36,701 bases of DNA from NCBI GenBank assembly GCA_026418715.1, contig JAOAAV010000043.1:1-36701 (forward strand). The letters run 5' to 3'. Under the pieces are notes generated by a model. That model had not been told where the DNA came from. It saw only the letters and a list, made by a program, of their open reading frames with translations, and made no database searches. Origin of the DNA: Clostridia bacterium. GTDB taxonomy: Bacteria; Bacillota; Clostridia; UBA1381. The position numbers were made by a program, and so were the translations under genes. The first letter of the stretch is position 1; every line of letters starts with the position of its first letter. This document shows, one piece after another, positions 1 to 7,963 of the stretch.

Positions 1-1
1 G

Positions 2-241
2 GGCGATGTTGCATTAAGCAAGCGTGGATACTGCAAAATGAGCTTTATGGATAAGAATGCATCTGTTGTTGTGGGGGATATGGTTGAAACATCAGGGTTA
101 GGTGGAGTGTATCCTCCGGGTATTCTTGTTGGAAGAGTTCGCGAGATAAAATCGGATAATGCAGGAGCGATGCAGTATGCGGTGATAGAACCTGCGGCAG
201 ATCTTAATAATTTGCATGAAGTTTTGGTGATTTTAGGGTAG
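2..241 (+). CDS. mreC: Rod shape-determining protein MreC, C-terminal part (cut by window start)
   Basis: The frame is open from base 2, so the gene enters from outside the window and only the last 79 residues are visible. They read like the beta-barrel C-terminal domain of MreC, with a VVVGDMVETSGLGGVYPPG stretch followed by GRV and a closing hydrophobic strand. MreC is a membrane-anchored scaffold of the elongation machinery that links MreB to penicillin-binding protein 2. An ATG at 38 lies inside the domain and is not the start. mreD follows 8 bases after the stop and the PBP2 gene comes next, the usual order, which supports the call. Confidence 0.9.
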   Translation, partial: GDVALSKRGYCKMSFMDKNASVVVGDMVETSGLGGVYPPGILVGRVREIKSDNAGAMQYAVIEPAADLNNLHEVLVILG

Positions 242-249
242 GAGGGGAC

Positions 250-762
250 ATGAATAGGAATTTGAAGCTTGGCATTTGGATAGTTTTAATTGTAATTTTT
301 CAAACTACATTGTGCCGTTACATATCCGTAAAAGGAATTTTCCCTGATATTGTCTTCGTATTTGTTGTTTGTTTTGCAATTATGGAGGAGAAATTTTCTT
401 ATTCTACCGTAATACCGATAATATGCGGATTGCTTATTGATTTTTTAGGCAGACGTACTTTGGGCGTGAATGTTATTATCTATTCGTATTCTTCGTTGTT
501 TTGCTTTGGTCTTGGGGAGCATTTTTTTAAGGAAAAGCTGTCATTTGCGCTGCCCATGGTATTTTTGCTGAGTTTTTTATGTGAGTTTGTCTTTTTTGTT
601 TTGAGATTTTATATCGCACACGAGGCATCCATTTTTGAGGCAGTTAAGGTCATTATTTTCCCTTTTGCAGTTTATAATACGCTTATTACATTTATAATAT
701 ATCCGCTGATTAAGCTTACATTGTACAGGTACGATGAAAAATCATTCATGCGTATGCATTGA
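250..762 (+). CDS. mreD: Rod shape-determining protein MreD
   Basis: This is a 170-residue, very hydrophobic protein with about five membrane segments, the usual size for MreD. It starts at ATG 250 behind a strong AGGAGGGG site that overlaps the mreC stop. MreD is an integral membrane partner of MreC in side-wall elongation. The sequence itself is weakly conserved, so the call rests on size, hydrophobicity and its place between mreC and penicillin-binding protein 2. The stop lies 65 bases before the preferred start of the next gene. Confidence 0.88.
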   Translation: MNRNLKLGIWIVLIVIFQTTLCRYISVKGIFPDIVFVFVVCFAIMEEKFSYSTVIPIICGLLIDFLGRRTLGVNVIIYSYSSLFCFGLGEHFFKEKLSFALPMVFLLSFLCEFVFFVLRFYIAHEASIFEAVKVIIFPFAVYNTLITFIIYPLIKLTLYRYDEKSFMRMH

Positions 763-827
763 TGGAAAATGTATTGATGCAATGGTCAATAATTTGTTAC
801 AGCCTGATTTTTTTGGAGGAATTGAAG

Positions 828-2921
828 GTGCAAGCAGAGCGTAAAAGGTTTATCATATTGAAGACAGCAGTTGGATTATTTGCGGTTGCCTTGCTTTGCA
901 GGCTTTTTTACCTGCAGGTGGTAAAGGGTGATGAGTATCTTGCTATGTCGACGCAAAGGTTTACAACAAGCATTGTGGATAAAGCGCCGCGCGGGGAAAT
1001 TCTTGACAGAAACGGGAAAGCCCTTGTCAGCAACCGTGTGGGATACTCTTTGCAGATTCAGAAAACAGATATGTCAAATGATGATTTGAACGATATGCTG
1101 CTCAAGCTTCTTAAGATTTTGGAAGAGTCGGGAACTGCTTATTATGATACCTTGCCGCTTTCGGCAGACGGACATGATTTTGTTTTTCAGGATGATAATA
1201 TGGATGGCAGTACGGAAGATGAGAAGTCCACATGGTTTAAGGAGAGAAAAAACTCTTTGAATGAAGGAATGACTGCGGACGAGGTATTCGATTATTACAC
1301 GGAGAAGGTATATAAATTAAAAAACGGCTACACGGACGAAGAAAAGCGAAAAATTATTGGAGTGCGTTATGAGGCGGACTTGCGCGGAGGGTTTACGCTT
1401 ACTTCACCTTTTGTACTTGCCGAGGATATAGATATTAACGTTGTGACAAAAATAAAGGAGCGTCAAAGGGAGTTTGCAGGAGTTCTGATTACGAATGATT
1501 ACATAAGAAATTATGATAAAGGAACACTTGCAGCCCATATTCTAGGGAGAATAGGGAAAATGAATGCGCAGGAATATGCATCTCTCAAGGGAAAGGGCTA
1601 TGGCTATAATGATATTGTGGGGAAGCAGGGGATTGAAAAAATTGCTGAGGAATATCTGCATGGCACTGACGGAACTAAAAATGTGGAGCAGAATGTGAAC
1701 GGGAATATTGTAAAGCTTGCTGAAGATGTGGATCCTGTTCCGGGTAATTATGTAATGCTTACGATTGATTCGGATTTGCAGGCTGTCGCTGAGGAATCGC
1801 TGGCAAGAAACATTGCAAAAATCAGAGAAAGCGGCGGCTCGGTGTCGGACAGGAAAGGTGCCGATGCAAATGCCGGTGCGGTTGTCGTTTTGGATGTAAA
1901 AAATGGCAATGTGCTGGCAATGGCATCTTACCCAACCTATGACCCTGCCAATTTCAACAAAGATTATCAGAAACTTAGCACTGACAAAGACAAACCCATG
2001 TGGAACAGAGCGCTTGGAGGTACATATACTCCTGGCTCCACTTTTAAACCTCTCACAGCGATTGCCGCACTTGAAACGGGTGCAATTAATCCTTCAGAAA
2101 TTATAGAATGCAAGGGAGTTTATACCTTTTACAGCGGATATCAGCCTCGCTGCTGGATATGGACAGAGCAACACAGAACGCATGGTCCGCTCAATGTATC
2201 TGGTGCAATTGAGAATTCATGCAACTATTTCTTTTATGAAGCGGGAAGACGAACGGGAATTGATAAAATTGATGAATATGCGGCAAAATTCGGTCTGGGA
2301 GAATTTACGGGGATAGAACTAAGCGATGAAGTCAAGGGAAATGCGGCAAGCCCTGCGGTAAAAGAGAAAGCGGGAAAAACAAAGGATGAGAAAACTTGGT
2401 ATGGCGGGGATACCCTTCAAGCAGCAATAGGACAGTCATATAATTCATTTACCCCCATACAGCTTGCAAGTTACATTGCAACCATAGCAAACGGGGGAAC
2501 TCGATATAAAACGAATATAATTCAAAGCGTGCGTTCCTCTGTAGATGGAAGTATCATCAAGGAAACACAGCCTACCGTATTGGAAACGATAAAGATGTCA
2601 TCTTCTACGATAAAAGCCGTTAAGGAAGGTATGAAAAGGGTTGTAGAGGAAGGGTCTGCCAGCAGCATTTTTGAAGGATATCCAATTGCGATAGGCGGAA
2701 AAACAGGGACGGCTCAAATCGGGAGCAAGGTTTCAAACAATGCTTTGTTTGTGGCGTTTGCCCCATTTGATGATCCTGAAATTGCGGTTGCGGTTGTGAT
2801 TGAGCACGGTTTTCGCGGTGCAAATTCTGGATATGTGGCAAAGGATATATTTGATGAGTACTTTAAATTAAATACTACGGTTGAGTCTGACAGGTATTCT
2901 ATAAATCAGATGCTTCCATGA
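828..2921 (+). CDS. mrdA: Penicillin-binding protein 2 (peptidoglycan D,D-transpeptidase)
   Basis: This is a class B penicillin-binding protein that cross-links peptidoglycan during side-wall growth. With the GTG start at 828, chosen because a TTTGGAGGA site lies 7 bases upstream, the protein has 697 residues. It opens with a short basic stretch and one membrane anchor (ILKTAVGLFAVALLCRLFYL), followed by a PBP dimerisation domain. The three transpeptidase motifs are present: S404-TFK, S464-C-N and K625-TG. The frame is open back to TTG 759, but that start overlaps mreD and has no ribosome site. It sits between mreD and minC. All catalytic residues are intact. Confidence 0.95.
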   Translation: MQAERKRFIILKTAVGLFAVALLCRLFYLQVVKGDEYLAMSTQRFTTSIVDKAPRGEILDRNGKALVSNRVGYSLQIQKTDMSNDDLNDMLLKLLKILEESGTAYYDTLPLSADGHDFVFQDDNMDGSTEDEKSTWFKERKNSLNEGMTADEVFDYYTEKVYKLKNGYTDEEKRKIIGVRYEADLRGGFTLTSPFVLAEDIDINVVTKIKERQREFAGVLITNDYIRNYDKGTLAAHILGRIGKMNAQEYASLKGKGYGYNDIVGKQGIEKIAEEYLHGTDGTKNVEQNVNGNIVKLAEDVDPVPGNYVMLTIDSDLQAVAEESLARNIAKIRESGGSVSDRKGADANAGAVVVLDVKNGNVLAMASYPTYDPANFNKDYQKLSTDKDKPMWNRALGGTYTPGSTFKPLTAIAALETGAINPSEIIECKGVYTFYSGYQPRCWIWTEQHRTHGPLNVSGAIENSCNYFFYEAGRRTGIDKIDEYAAKFGLGEFTGIELSDEVKGNAASPAVKEKAGKTKDEKTWYGGDTLQAAIGQSYNSFTPIQLASYIATIANGGTRYKTNIIQSVRSSVDGSIIKETQPTVLETIKMSSSTIKAVKEGMKRVVEEGSASSIFEGYPIAIGGKTGTAQIGSKVSNNALFVAFAPFDDPEIAVAVVIEHGFRGANSGYVAKDIFDEYFKLNTTVESDRYSINQMLP

Positions 2922-2968
2922 TTTATATGTTAAAAATAAGGAATTTAAAGTGGAGAGGGAAAATATCT

Positions 2969-3601
2969 ATGTTGAATGAAAGCGTTGTTTTAAAGGGGAA
3001 AAAGGACGGAGTTTCAGTGATATTATCGCCGGATATGCCTTTTAGCATAATAATGAGTGATGTGATTGAAAAATTCAATCAATCGAAAAGCTTTTTTTCG
3101 AGCGGGGCATATAATATCAATTTTTCGGGAAGAAGTTTATCTCAGGATGAGCGCCTTCAACTGGAAAAGAATGTATCTGAGATTTTAAGCGAATGTGAAA
3201 TTTCAATAGGGTATCAAGAGTTAGAATCCTCTCCAAAGAAGATATTTAAAGATATCAAGGAAGGGTATACCAAATTTCATGAAGGGACTATAAGAAGCGG
3301 TCAGTTGCTTGAATCTGAAGGCAATCTTGTGGTTATCGGCGATGTAAATCCAGGTTCTGAAATTGTGGCGGCGGGAAACATTGTTGTGATGGGTGCCGTA
3401 CGGGGCATAGTTCATGCGGGCTGTACAGGAAACAGGGATGCTTTTATTGTCGCCCTCAATCTTTCACCTACACAGATAAGAATTGCGGATATCATTACTC
3501 GCCCGCCTGATAATGACGTGCGGCATGAAATCATACCTGAGCGTGCTTATATAAAAGATAACACCATTTACATTGACGAATTTCTGTATCCGATTAAATA
3601 G
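2969..3601 (+). CDS. minC: Septum site-determining protein MinC
   Basis: MinC inhibits FtsZ polymerisation away from midcell and is carried to the membrane by MinD. The 210-residue product has an N-terminal domain that includes the SIIMSDVIEKFNQS region and a C-terminal beta-helix with NLVVIGDVNPGSEIVAAGNI and GAVRGIVHAG, the typical MinC_C pattern. ATG 2969 is preferred because GGAGAGGGA lies 8 bases upstream; the frame is open to 2918, which overlaps the PBP2 stop and lacks a ribosome site. minD follows after 124 bases that carry a promoter. Confidence 0.93.
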   Translation: MLNESVVLKGKKDGVSVILSPDMPFSIIMSDVIEKFNQSKSFFSSGAYNINFSGRSLSQDERLQLEKNVSEILSECEISIGYQELESSPKKIFKDIKEGYTKFHEGTIRSGQLLESEGNLVVIGDVNPGSEIVAAGNIVVMGAVRGIVHAGCTGNRDAFIVALNLSPTQIRIADIITRPPDNDVRHEIIPERAYIKDNTIYIDEFLYPIK

Positions 3602-3666
3602 CAATTCCTTATTTTGGGAAATATAACATAAAAAGTAAAAAATAGTTGCTATATTTCATAAAAATA

Positions 3667-3696
3667 TGGACAAAAGGCAGACGAATATGTTATAGT
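3667..3696 (+). promoter_or_regulatory. Promoter in front of minD
   Basis: A -35-like TGGACA (3667-3672) and a -10-like TATAGT (3691-3696) are separated by 18 bases, with minD starting 29 bases after the -10. This is consistent with sigma-A transcription starting inside the mre-min block, so minDE and mgsA could be made independently of mreCD. Assigned by sequence pattern only. Confidence 0.6.
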
Positions 3697-3725
3697 ATAA
3701 ACAAATGTATGTTGGAGGTCACACT

Positions 3726-4523
3726 ATGGGAGAAGTAATCGTAATAACATCAGGCAAGGGCGGGGTAGGAAAGACAACAACCAGTGCAAATGTCGGAACG
3801 GCTCTTTCTTTAATAGGGAAAAAGGTTGTACTTATTGATACTGATATAGGGCTTAGAAATTTGGATGTTGTCTTGGGCCTTGAAAATCGAATTGTATATG
3901 ATGTGGTGGATGTTGTTGAAAAAAAATGCAGGCCGAATCAAGCAATGATTAAGGACAAGCGTTTTGATGGATTGTATCTGATTCCGGCTGCACAGACAAG
4001 AGATAAAAATGCTGTGACGCCTGAACAGATGAGGGAGCTTTGTGATTCTCTTAAAAATGAATTCGATTATGTCATTATAGATTGTCCGGCGGGAATTGAG
4101 CAGGGCTTTAAAAATGCAATTTCCGGTGCAAGCAAGGCGCTTGTTGTAACCACTCCGGAAGTCTCCGCAGTGCGTGATGCGGACAGGATTATAGGTCTTT
4201 TGGAGGCAAACGAGATCAGGGATATTAAGCTTATTGTAAATAGGTTAAGGGTGGATATGGTGAAAAAAGGCGACATGATGAATGTCGATGATATTTTGGA
4301 TATTCTTGCAGTGGGGTTAATCGGCGTCGTACCGGATGACGAGGACATTATTACTTCCACGAACAGGGGCGAGCCTGCGGTTACCAATGAAAAATCAAAA
4401 GCAGGCGCAGCATATCGCAATATTGCCAAGCGTATTACGGGGGAGGATGTTCCTATCATGGATTTGTCGGGCGACAATGCGTTTGTTGCTGCGATTAAAA
4501 AGATATTCGGTGTAAAGCAGTAA
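3726..4523 (+). CDS. minD: Septum site-determining ATPase MinD
   Basis: MinD is a membrane-cycling ATPase of the ParA/MinD family that recruits MinC. The 265-residue product shows the deviant Walker A box GKGGVGKTT near the N-terminus, a DTDIGLRNLD motif, a VIIDCPAG Walker B and a C-terminal amphipathic membrane-targeting helix (AIKKIFGVKQ). ATG 3726 is chosen because GGAGGT lies 6 bases upstream and it gives the canonical MGEVIVITSGKGG start. minE follows 14 bases after the stop. A 156-codon open frame on the opposite strand is only a shadow of this gene. Confidence 0.97.
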   Translation: MGEVIVITSGKGGVGKTTTSANVGTALSLIGKKVVLIDTDIGLRNLDVVLGLENRIVYDVVDVVEKKCRPNQAMIKDKRFDGLYLIPAAQTRDKNAVTPEQMRELCDSLKNEFDYVIIDCPAGIEQGFKNAISGASKALVVTTPEVSAVRDADRIIGLLEANEIRDIKLIVNRLRVDMVKKGDMMNVDDILDILAVGLIGVVPDDEDIITSTNRGEPAVTNEKSKAGAAYRNIAKRITGEDVPIMDLSGDNAFVAAIKKIFGVKQ

Positions 4524-4537
4524 GGAGGGTATATCAT

Positions 4538-4849
4538 ATGGATTTTTTCGGATTCTTCAAGGGTAAAAAGGATTCTTCCAAGAATGCGGCAAAAGAAAGA
4601 TTGCAGCTTGTGTTAATTCATGACAGAGCGAATGTTTCTCCGGAATTTTTGGAAATGCTCAAGGGCGAAATTTTAGAAGTGTTATCAAGATACGTGGAAA
4701 TTAATCATGAAGAATTTGATATACGGCTTACACGTGCGAAAAGCGAGGACGGCTCACGGGAGGTTCCTGCTTTGGTTGCAAACATTCCGATAAGCAAGAT
4801 GAAAAGACCGGAGGATTTTTCTGCGGATAGGCAGAGGGAGTGTATATGA
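4538..4849 (+). CDS. minE: Cell division topological specificity factor MinE
   Basis: MinE stimulates the MinD ATPase and drives pole-to-pole oscillation. The 103-residue protein begins with a short amphipathic segment (MDFFGFF), then the MinD-contacting stretch AAKERLQLVLIHDRANVSPE, then a dimerisation domain, as in the family; it is somewhat longer than the 88 residues of E. coli MinE. TAAGGAGGGT lies just before ATG 4538. Its presence means a MinCDE oscillator, rather than only MinCD with DivIVA, although a divIVA gene also lies 6 kb downstream. rodA does not follow. Confidence 0.93.
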   Translation: MDFFGFFKGKKDSSKNAAKERLQLVLIHDRANVSPEFLEMLKGEILEVLSRYVEINHEEFDIRLTRAKSEDGSREVPALVANIPISKMKRPEDFSADRQRECI

Positions 4850-4885
4850 GGGGTGCTATAAAAAACCGAAAATGGAGGGGTTTGC

Positions 4886-5290
4886 GTGAATATAGCATTG
4901 ATAGCGCATGATAAAAAGAAAGAGTTGATGGTGCAGTTTTGTATTGCATATAAGGGTATTTTAAGCAAGCATATGTTGTTTGCGACAGCTACCACGGGAA
5001 AGCTTATTATAGAAAATACGGGAATGAACGTGTATCGTTTTTTATCGGGTCCGCAAGGAGGAGATCAGCAGATAGGAGCAAGAATTGCATATAATGAAAT
5101 TGACCTTGTTTTGTTTTTCCGTGATCCTTTGACGCCTGAAAATTATGAGCCTGACGTATCATCTTTGATAAGGCTTTGTGATATGTACAACATACCGATT
5201 GCAACTAATGCTGCAACAGCCGAGGTTTTAATTCACGGGCTTGAGCGTGGTGACTTGGATTGGCGTGATATTTTAAATCCAAAAAAATGA
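4886..5290 (+). CDS. mgsA: Methylglyoxal synthase
   Basis: MgsA converts dihydroxyacetone phosphate to methylglyoxal and phosphate, a bypass of lower glycolysis used when sugar phosphates accumulate. The 134-residue product has the family's [14 protein letters not shown] motif, in which D60 matches the catalytic Asp, the phosphate-binding ATTGK region, and a C-terminal [15 protein letters not shown]. The GTG at 4886 is preceded by GGAGGGG 5 bases upstream. It follows minE by 36 bases and is probably co-transcribed with it. Length is normal for the family. Confidence 0.95.
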   Translation: MNIALIAHDKKKELMVQFCIAYKGILSKHMLFATATTGKLIIENTGMNVYRFLSGPQGGDQQIGARIAYNEIDLVLFFRDPLTPENYEPDVSSLIRLCDMYNIPIATNAATAEVLIHGLERGDLDWRDILNPKK

Positions 5291-5366
5291 GACAGTTAGC
5301 TGTTTGCAATAAAAGTGAGATTTTCGAGAGCGTCTTTTTTCATGCAGACATGAGGAGGCGAAAGAA

Positions 5367-6542
5367 TTGCATAGCGCAGGATTGGTTTTTGCCGGAGGCG
5401 GAGTAAAAGGAGCATATCAGATTGGGGTATGGCAGGCATTGACTGAACTCGGAATAAAGATTTCGGGGGTTGCCGGAACATCCATTGGTTCAATCAACGG
5501 GGCGCTGTTTGTCCAAAATGACATTGAGACCGCTTTTAATTTATGGACAGGCATCACCATGGATAAAATTGTGAACATTCCCTGTGTCCGAACGGATAAT
5601 CTTTTTGATATTAAAAATATCTTTGCATTAATCGGAGAGGTATATAAAAACAGCGGTATTGACAATGCTCCTCTAGAGAGGCTTTTAAATGAAATAATAG
5701 ATGAAAACAAAATAAGAAATTCTTGTATAGATTACGGACTTGTCACCTATTCGCTTACTGATAGAAAGGAAATTGAGCTTTTTAAGGAGGATATTCCCAA
5801 GGGAAAGCTTGTGAAATATATGATGGCGAGCGCCTGCCTGCCGGGATTTAAAACTCAGACTATTGATGATAAGGTATTCATAGACGGCGGCGTCAATAAC
5901 AATATGCCCGTTAATATGTTGATCAACAGAGGAATACGAGACATCATCGCTGTTGACGTAGGCGGTGTGGGAATTTCAAAAAGTGCGGACATATCGGGGA
6001 TTAACATTTTTACGATTAAGTGCGCCGATAATATTATCGGAACTATGGATTTCAATACGGAAAACATAAAACGAAGCATAAAAACAGGTTATTACGACTG
6101 CTATAAAACATTTGGCAGATTATTGGGAGAAAAATATTACTTTAACAGCAGTGATTATCTTATTGCGAAAGCGCGGTATTCTTACGATATGCTCATGGGG
6201 ATGGAATATGCTGCTTTAGCGTTTAAAATTGATAATTTGGCCGTTTACAAAGTCCGAAGTCTTATGTCAGGTATTGTAAGGGCTTACCATAAAGCAGATA
6301 AACGGTATAAGAAGATGCGGGAGAGTTTGCAAAAAGAGAACATTTTTGATGTTTTGGGAAAGAAGAAAATCAAGCTCGACGATGGCTTGATTATTGCTTG
6401 GATTGTGGATTTGATGGCCAGTAAAAATTCGGATTTTATAAATAATAAATTTGTTGCGGGGATTTTAGGTAATAATTTTTATGCAGCAAGCACACTAAGA
6501 TACTTATTGGAAACCGGAGGTGGTTTTTGCGGATGTATGTAG
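5367..6542 (+). CDS. Patatin-like phospholipase family protein
   Basis: This is a 391-residue serine lipid hydrolase of the patatin/RssA type. The N-terminus carries the oxyanion-hole GGGVKGAYQIG, the nucleophile elbow GTSIG with Ser39, and the catalytic dyad partner in DGGVNNNMP (Asp173). No signal peptide or clear membrane segment is seen, so it probably acts in the cytoplasm or at the inner face of the membrane. The TTG start at 5367 is chosen because GAGGAGG lies 8 bases before it. About 200 residues after the catalytic domain match nothing I recognise. Its 3' end overlaps the ROK gene by 16 bases, so the two are translationally coupled. The substrate cannot be told from sequence. Confidence 0.88.
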   Translation: MHSAGLVFAGGGVKGAYQIGVWQALTELGIKISGVAGTSIGSINGALFVQNDIETAFNLWTGITMDKIVNIPCVRTDNLFDIKNIFALIGEVYKNSGIDNAPLERLLNEIIDENKIRNSCIDYGLVTYSLTDRKEIELFKEDIPKGKLVKYMMASACLPGFKTQTIDDKVFIDGGVNNNMPVNMLINRGIRDIIAVDVGGVGISKSADISGINIFTIKCADNIIGTMDFNTENIKRSIKTGYYDCYKTFGRLLGEKYYFNSSDYLIAKARYSYDMLMGMEYAALAFKIDNLAVYKVRSLMSGIVRAYHKADKRYKKMRESLQKENIFDVLGKKKIKLDDGLIIAWIVDLMASKNSDFINNKFVAGILGNNFYAASTLRYLLETGGGFCGCM

Positions 6543-7483
6543 GTGTTGATTTGGGCGGCACCAATATTGCAGTCGGTATGGTGGAGGATGGCAGGATTGT
6601 CTGCAAGACTTCCGTAAAAACAAAAAGTCAAAGACCGTATGGTGAAATTATAAAGGATATGGCGGAGACGATAGAGCGTCTTGCTGCAGATAACGGCATA
6701 TCGCTTGATTTGGTAAAAAGCATAGGGGTAGGAACGCCAGGCACGCCGGATATTAAAAACGGTACCGTTTTTAATATATTTAACATTTGCCAAGAGGCAT
6801 TGCCTATAAGGGCAGAATTACAAAAGCATATAAAAAAACCAGTTTTTATAGAAAATGACGCCAGATGTGCGGCATTGGGAGAATTTATTTCAGGTTCTTC
6901 GAGAGGATATTCAAATTCGGTTATGCTTACGCTTGGGACGGGAGTCGGCAGCGGAATAATTATTGGCAATAAGCTTTATACAGGGCTAAATTACGGTGCT
7001 GGAGAAATTGGTCATATGGTTATTGCCGCGGGAGGTCATAAGTGCAGCTGCGGAAATTTCGGTTGTTTTGAACAGTATGCTTCCGTAACGGGGCTTGTAC
7101 GAATGGCGAAGGAAAAAATTATATCCGACAGAAGCAGTGATTTATATAAACTTGTGAAAAACGGAGCCGAAATAGATGGTCTGTTCGTGTTTAATTGTGC
7201 AAAAAGCGGAGATATACTGGCAAAACAAGTAGTAGATAAGTATATCTCATATATTTCAATAGGCATTACAAATATTATAAACATTTTCCAGCCTGAAATT
7301 ATCGTTATAGGCGGAGGGATTTCGGCGGAGGGTGAGTATCTAATATCGCCTATTCGGGAGACGGTAAGGAAAAACGCTTTCACAAAAAATTTGCCGATTG
7401 CGCAAATTAAAAAGGCAAGCCTCGGAAATGATGCGGGGATTGTCGGTGCTGCCATGCTTGAAGAATATCAAACAGAAGGATAA
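6527..7483 (+). CDS. ROK family sugar kinase (glucokinase-like)
   Basis: This 318-residue kinase phosphorylates a hexose with ATP. It begins with the phosphate-binding VGVDLGGTN and has END as the catalytic Asp region, GTGVGSGIIIG, a GEIGH motif typical of ROK glucokinases, and a CSCGNFGCFE zinc-binding motif (CxCGxxGCxE). TTG 6527 is preferred because CGGAGG lies 6 bases upstream; ATG 6533 is the alternative and would shorten the protein by two residues. The gene overlaps the patatin gene. Glucose is the best guess for the substrate, but N-acetylglucosamine or mannose kinases share these motifs. It probably belongs to one operon with the neighbours on both sides. Confidence 0.9.
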   Translation: MRMYVGVDLGGTNIAVGMVEDGRIVCKTSVKTKSQRPYGEIIKDMAETIERLAADNGISLDLVKSIGVGTPGTPDIKNGTVFNIFNICQEALPIRAELQKHIKKPVFIENDARCAALGEFISGSSRGYSNSVMLTLGTGVGSGIIIGNKLYTGLNYGAGEIGHMVIAAGGHKCSCGNFGCFEQYASVTGLVRMAKEKIISDRSSDLYKLVKNGAEIDGLFVFNCAKSGDILAKQVVDKYISYISIGITNIINIFQPEIIVIGGGISAEGEYLISPIRETVRKNAFTKNLPIAQIKKASLGNDAGIVGAAMLEEYQTEG

Positions 7484-7510
7484 TTCTTTTTCGGGGAAGA
7501 ATGGTTAAAA

Positions 7511-7882
7511 ATGAATTTGAAACTTTTAGAGAATAAATATTGCGTCTGCAGAGCGGAAAAAGATGATGCACTGCCGCTTTGGGCGATTTCGGAAGATATT
7601 TTTATTATAGCAAAAATTGAAGGAGAACTGTCTGTGGTATGCAGAAAAGAATGTGTTCCAGAGGGGATAACCTGCGAACCTGATTTTAGGATAATACAAA
7701 TTGCCGACTCTCTTGATTTTTCTGCTATAGGAATTATTGCTGATATAAGCGCTGTACTTAAGAAAGCGCAAATCAGTATTTTTTTGGTATCGACTTACAG
7801 CACAAATTATATTATGGTCAAAGAGGAAAAAATTCATAGAGCAGTGAAATATTTAAGATATGCGGGATATGAGTTTGTTTGA
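7511..7882 (+). CDS. ACT domain-containing protein
   Basis: The 123-residue protein has the two-part ACT layout seen in small stand-alone ACT proteins: an N-terminal strand-rich part with an LPLWAISEDIFIIAK stretch, a linker with VVCRKECVP, and a C-terminal ACT fold with FSAIGIIADISAVLKKAQISIFLVSTYSTNYIMV. Such proteins bind small ligands, often amino acids, and are thought to regulate, but no ligand is evident. It lies 27 bases after the ROK kinase, behind a modest AAGAATGG-like site. Fusion to an enzyme domain is excluded by the length. Confidence 0.8.
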   Translation: MNLKLLENKYCVCRAEKDDALPLWAISEDIFIIAKIEGELSVVCRKECVPEGITCEPDFRIIQIADSLDFSAIGIIADISAVLKKAQISIFLVSTYSTNYIMVKEEKIHRAVKYLRYAGYEFV

Positions 7883-7963
7883 GTTTTATAAAGAAATGTC
7901 GGATACTTTTTCGGCATATATATGTTCAGTGCCTGAAACTCCCTTTAAAAAGATGGTGTACAG

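Noticed and set aside
4067-4537. 156-codon open frame on the minus strand
   Set aside because: It lies opposite minD, whose motifs are certain, and shows no family features or ribosome site.
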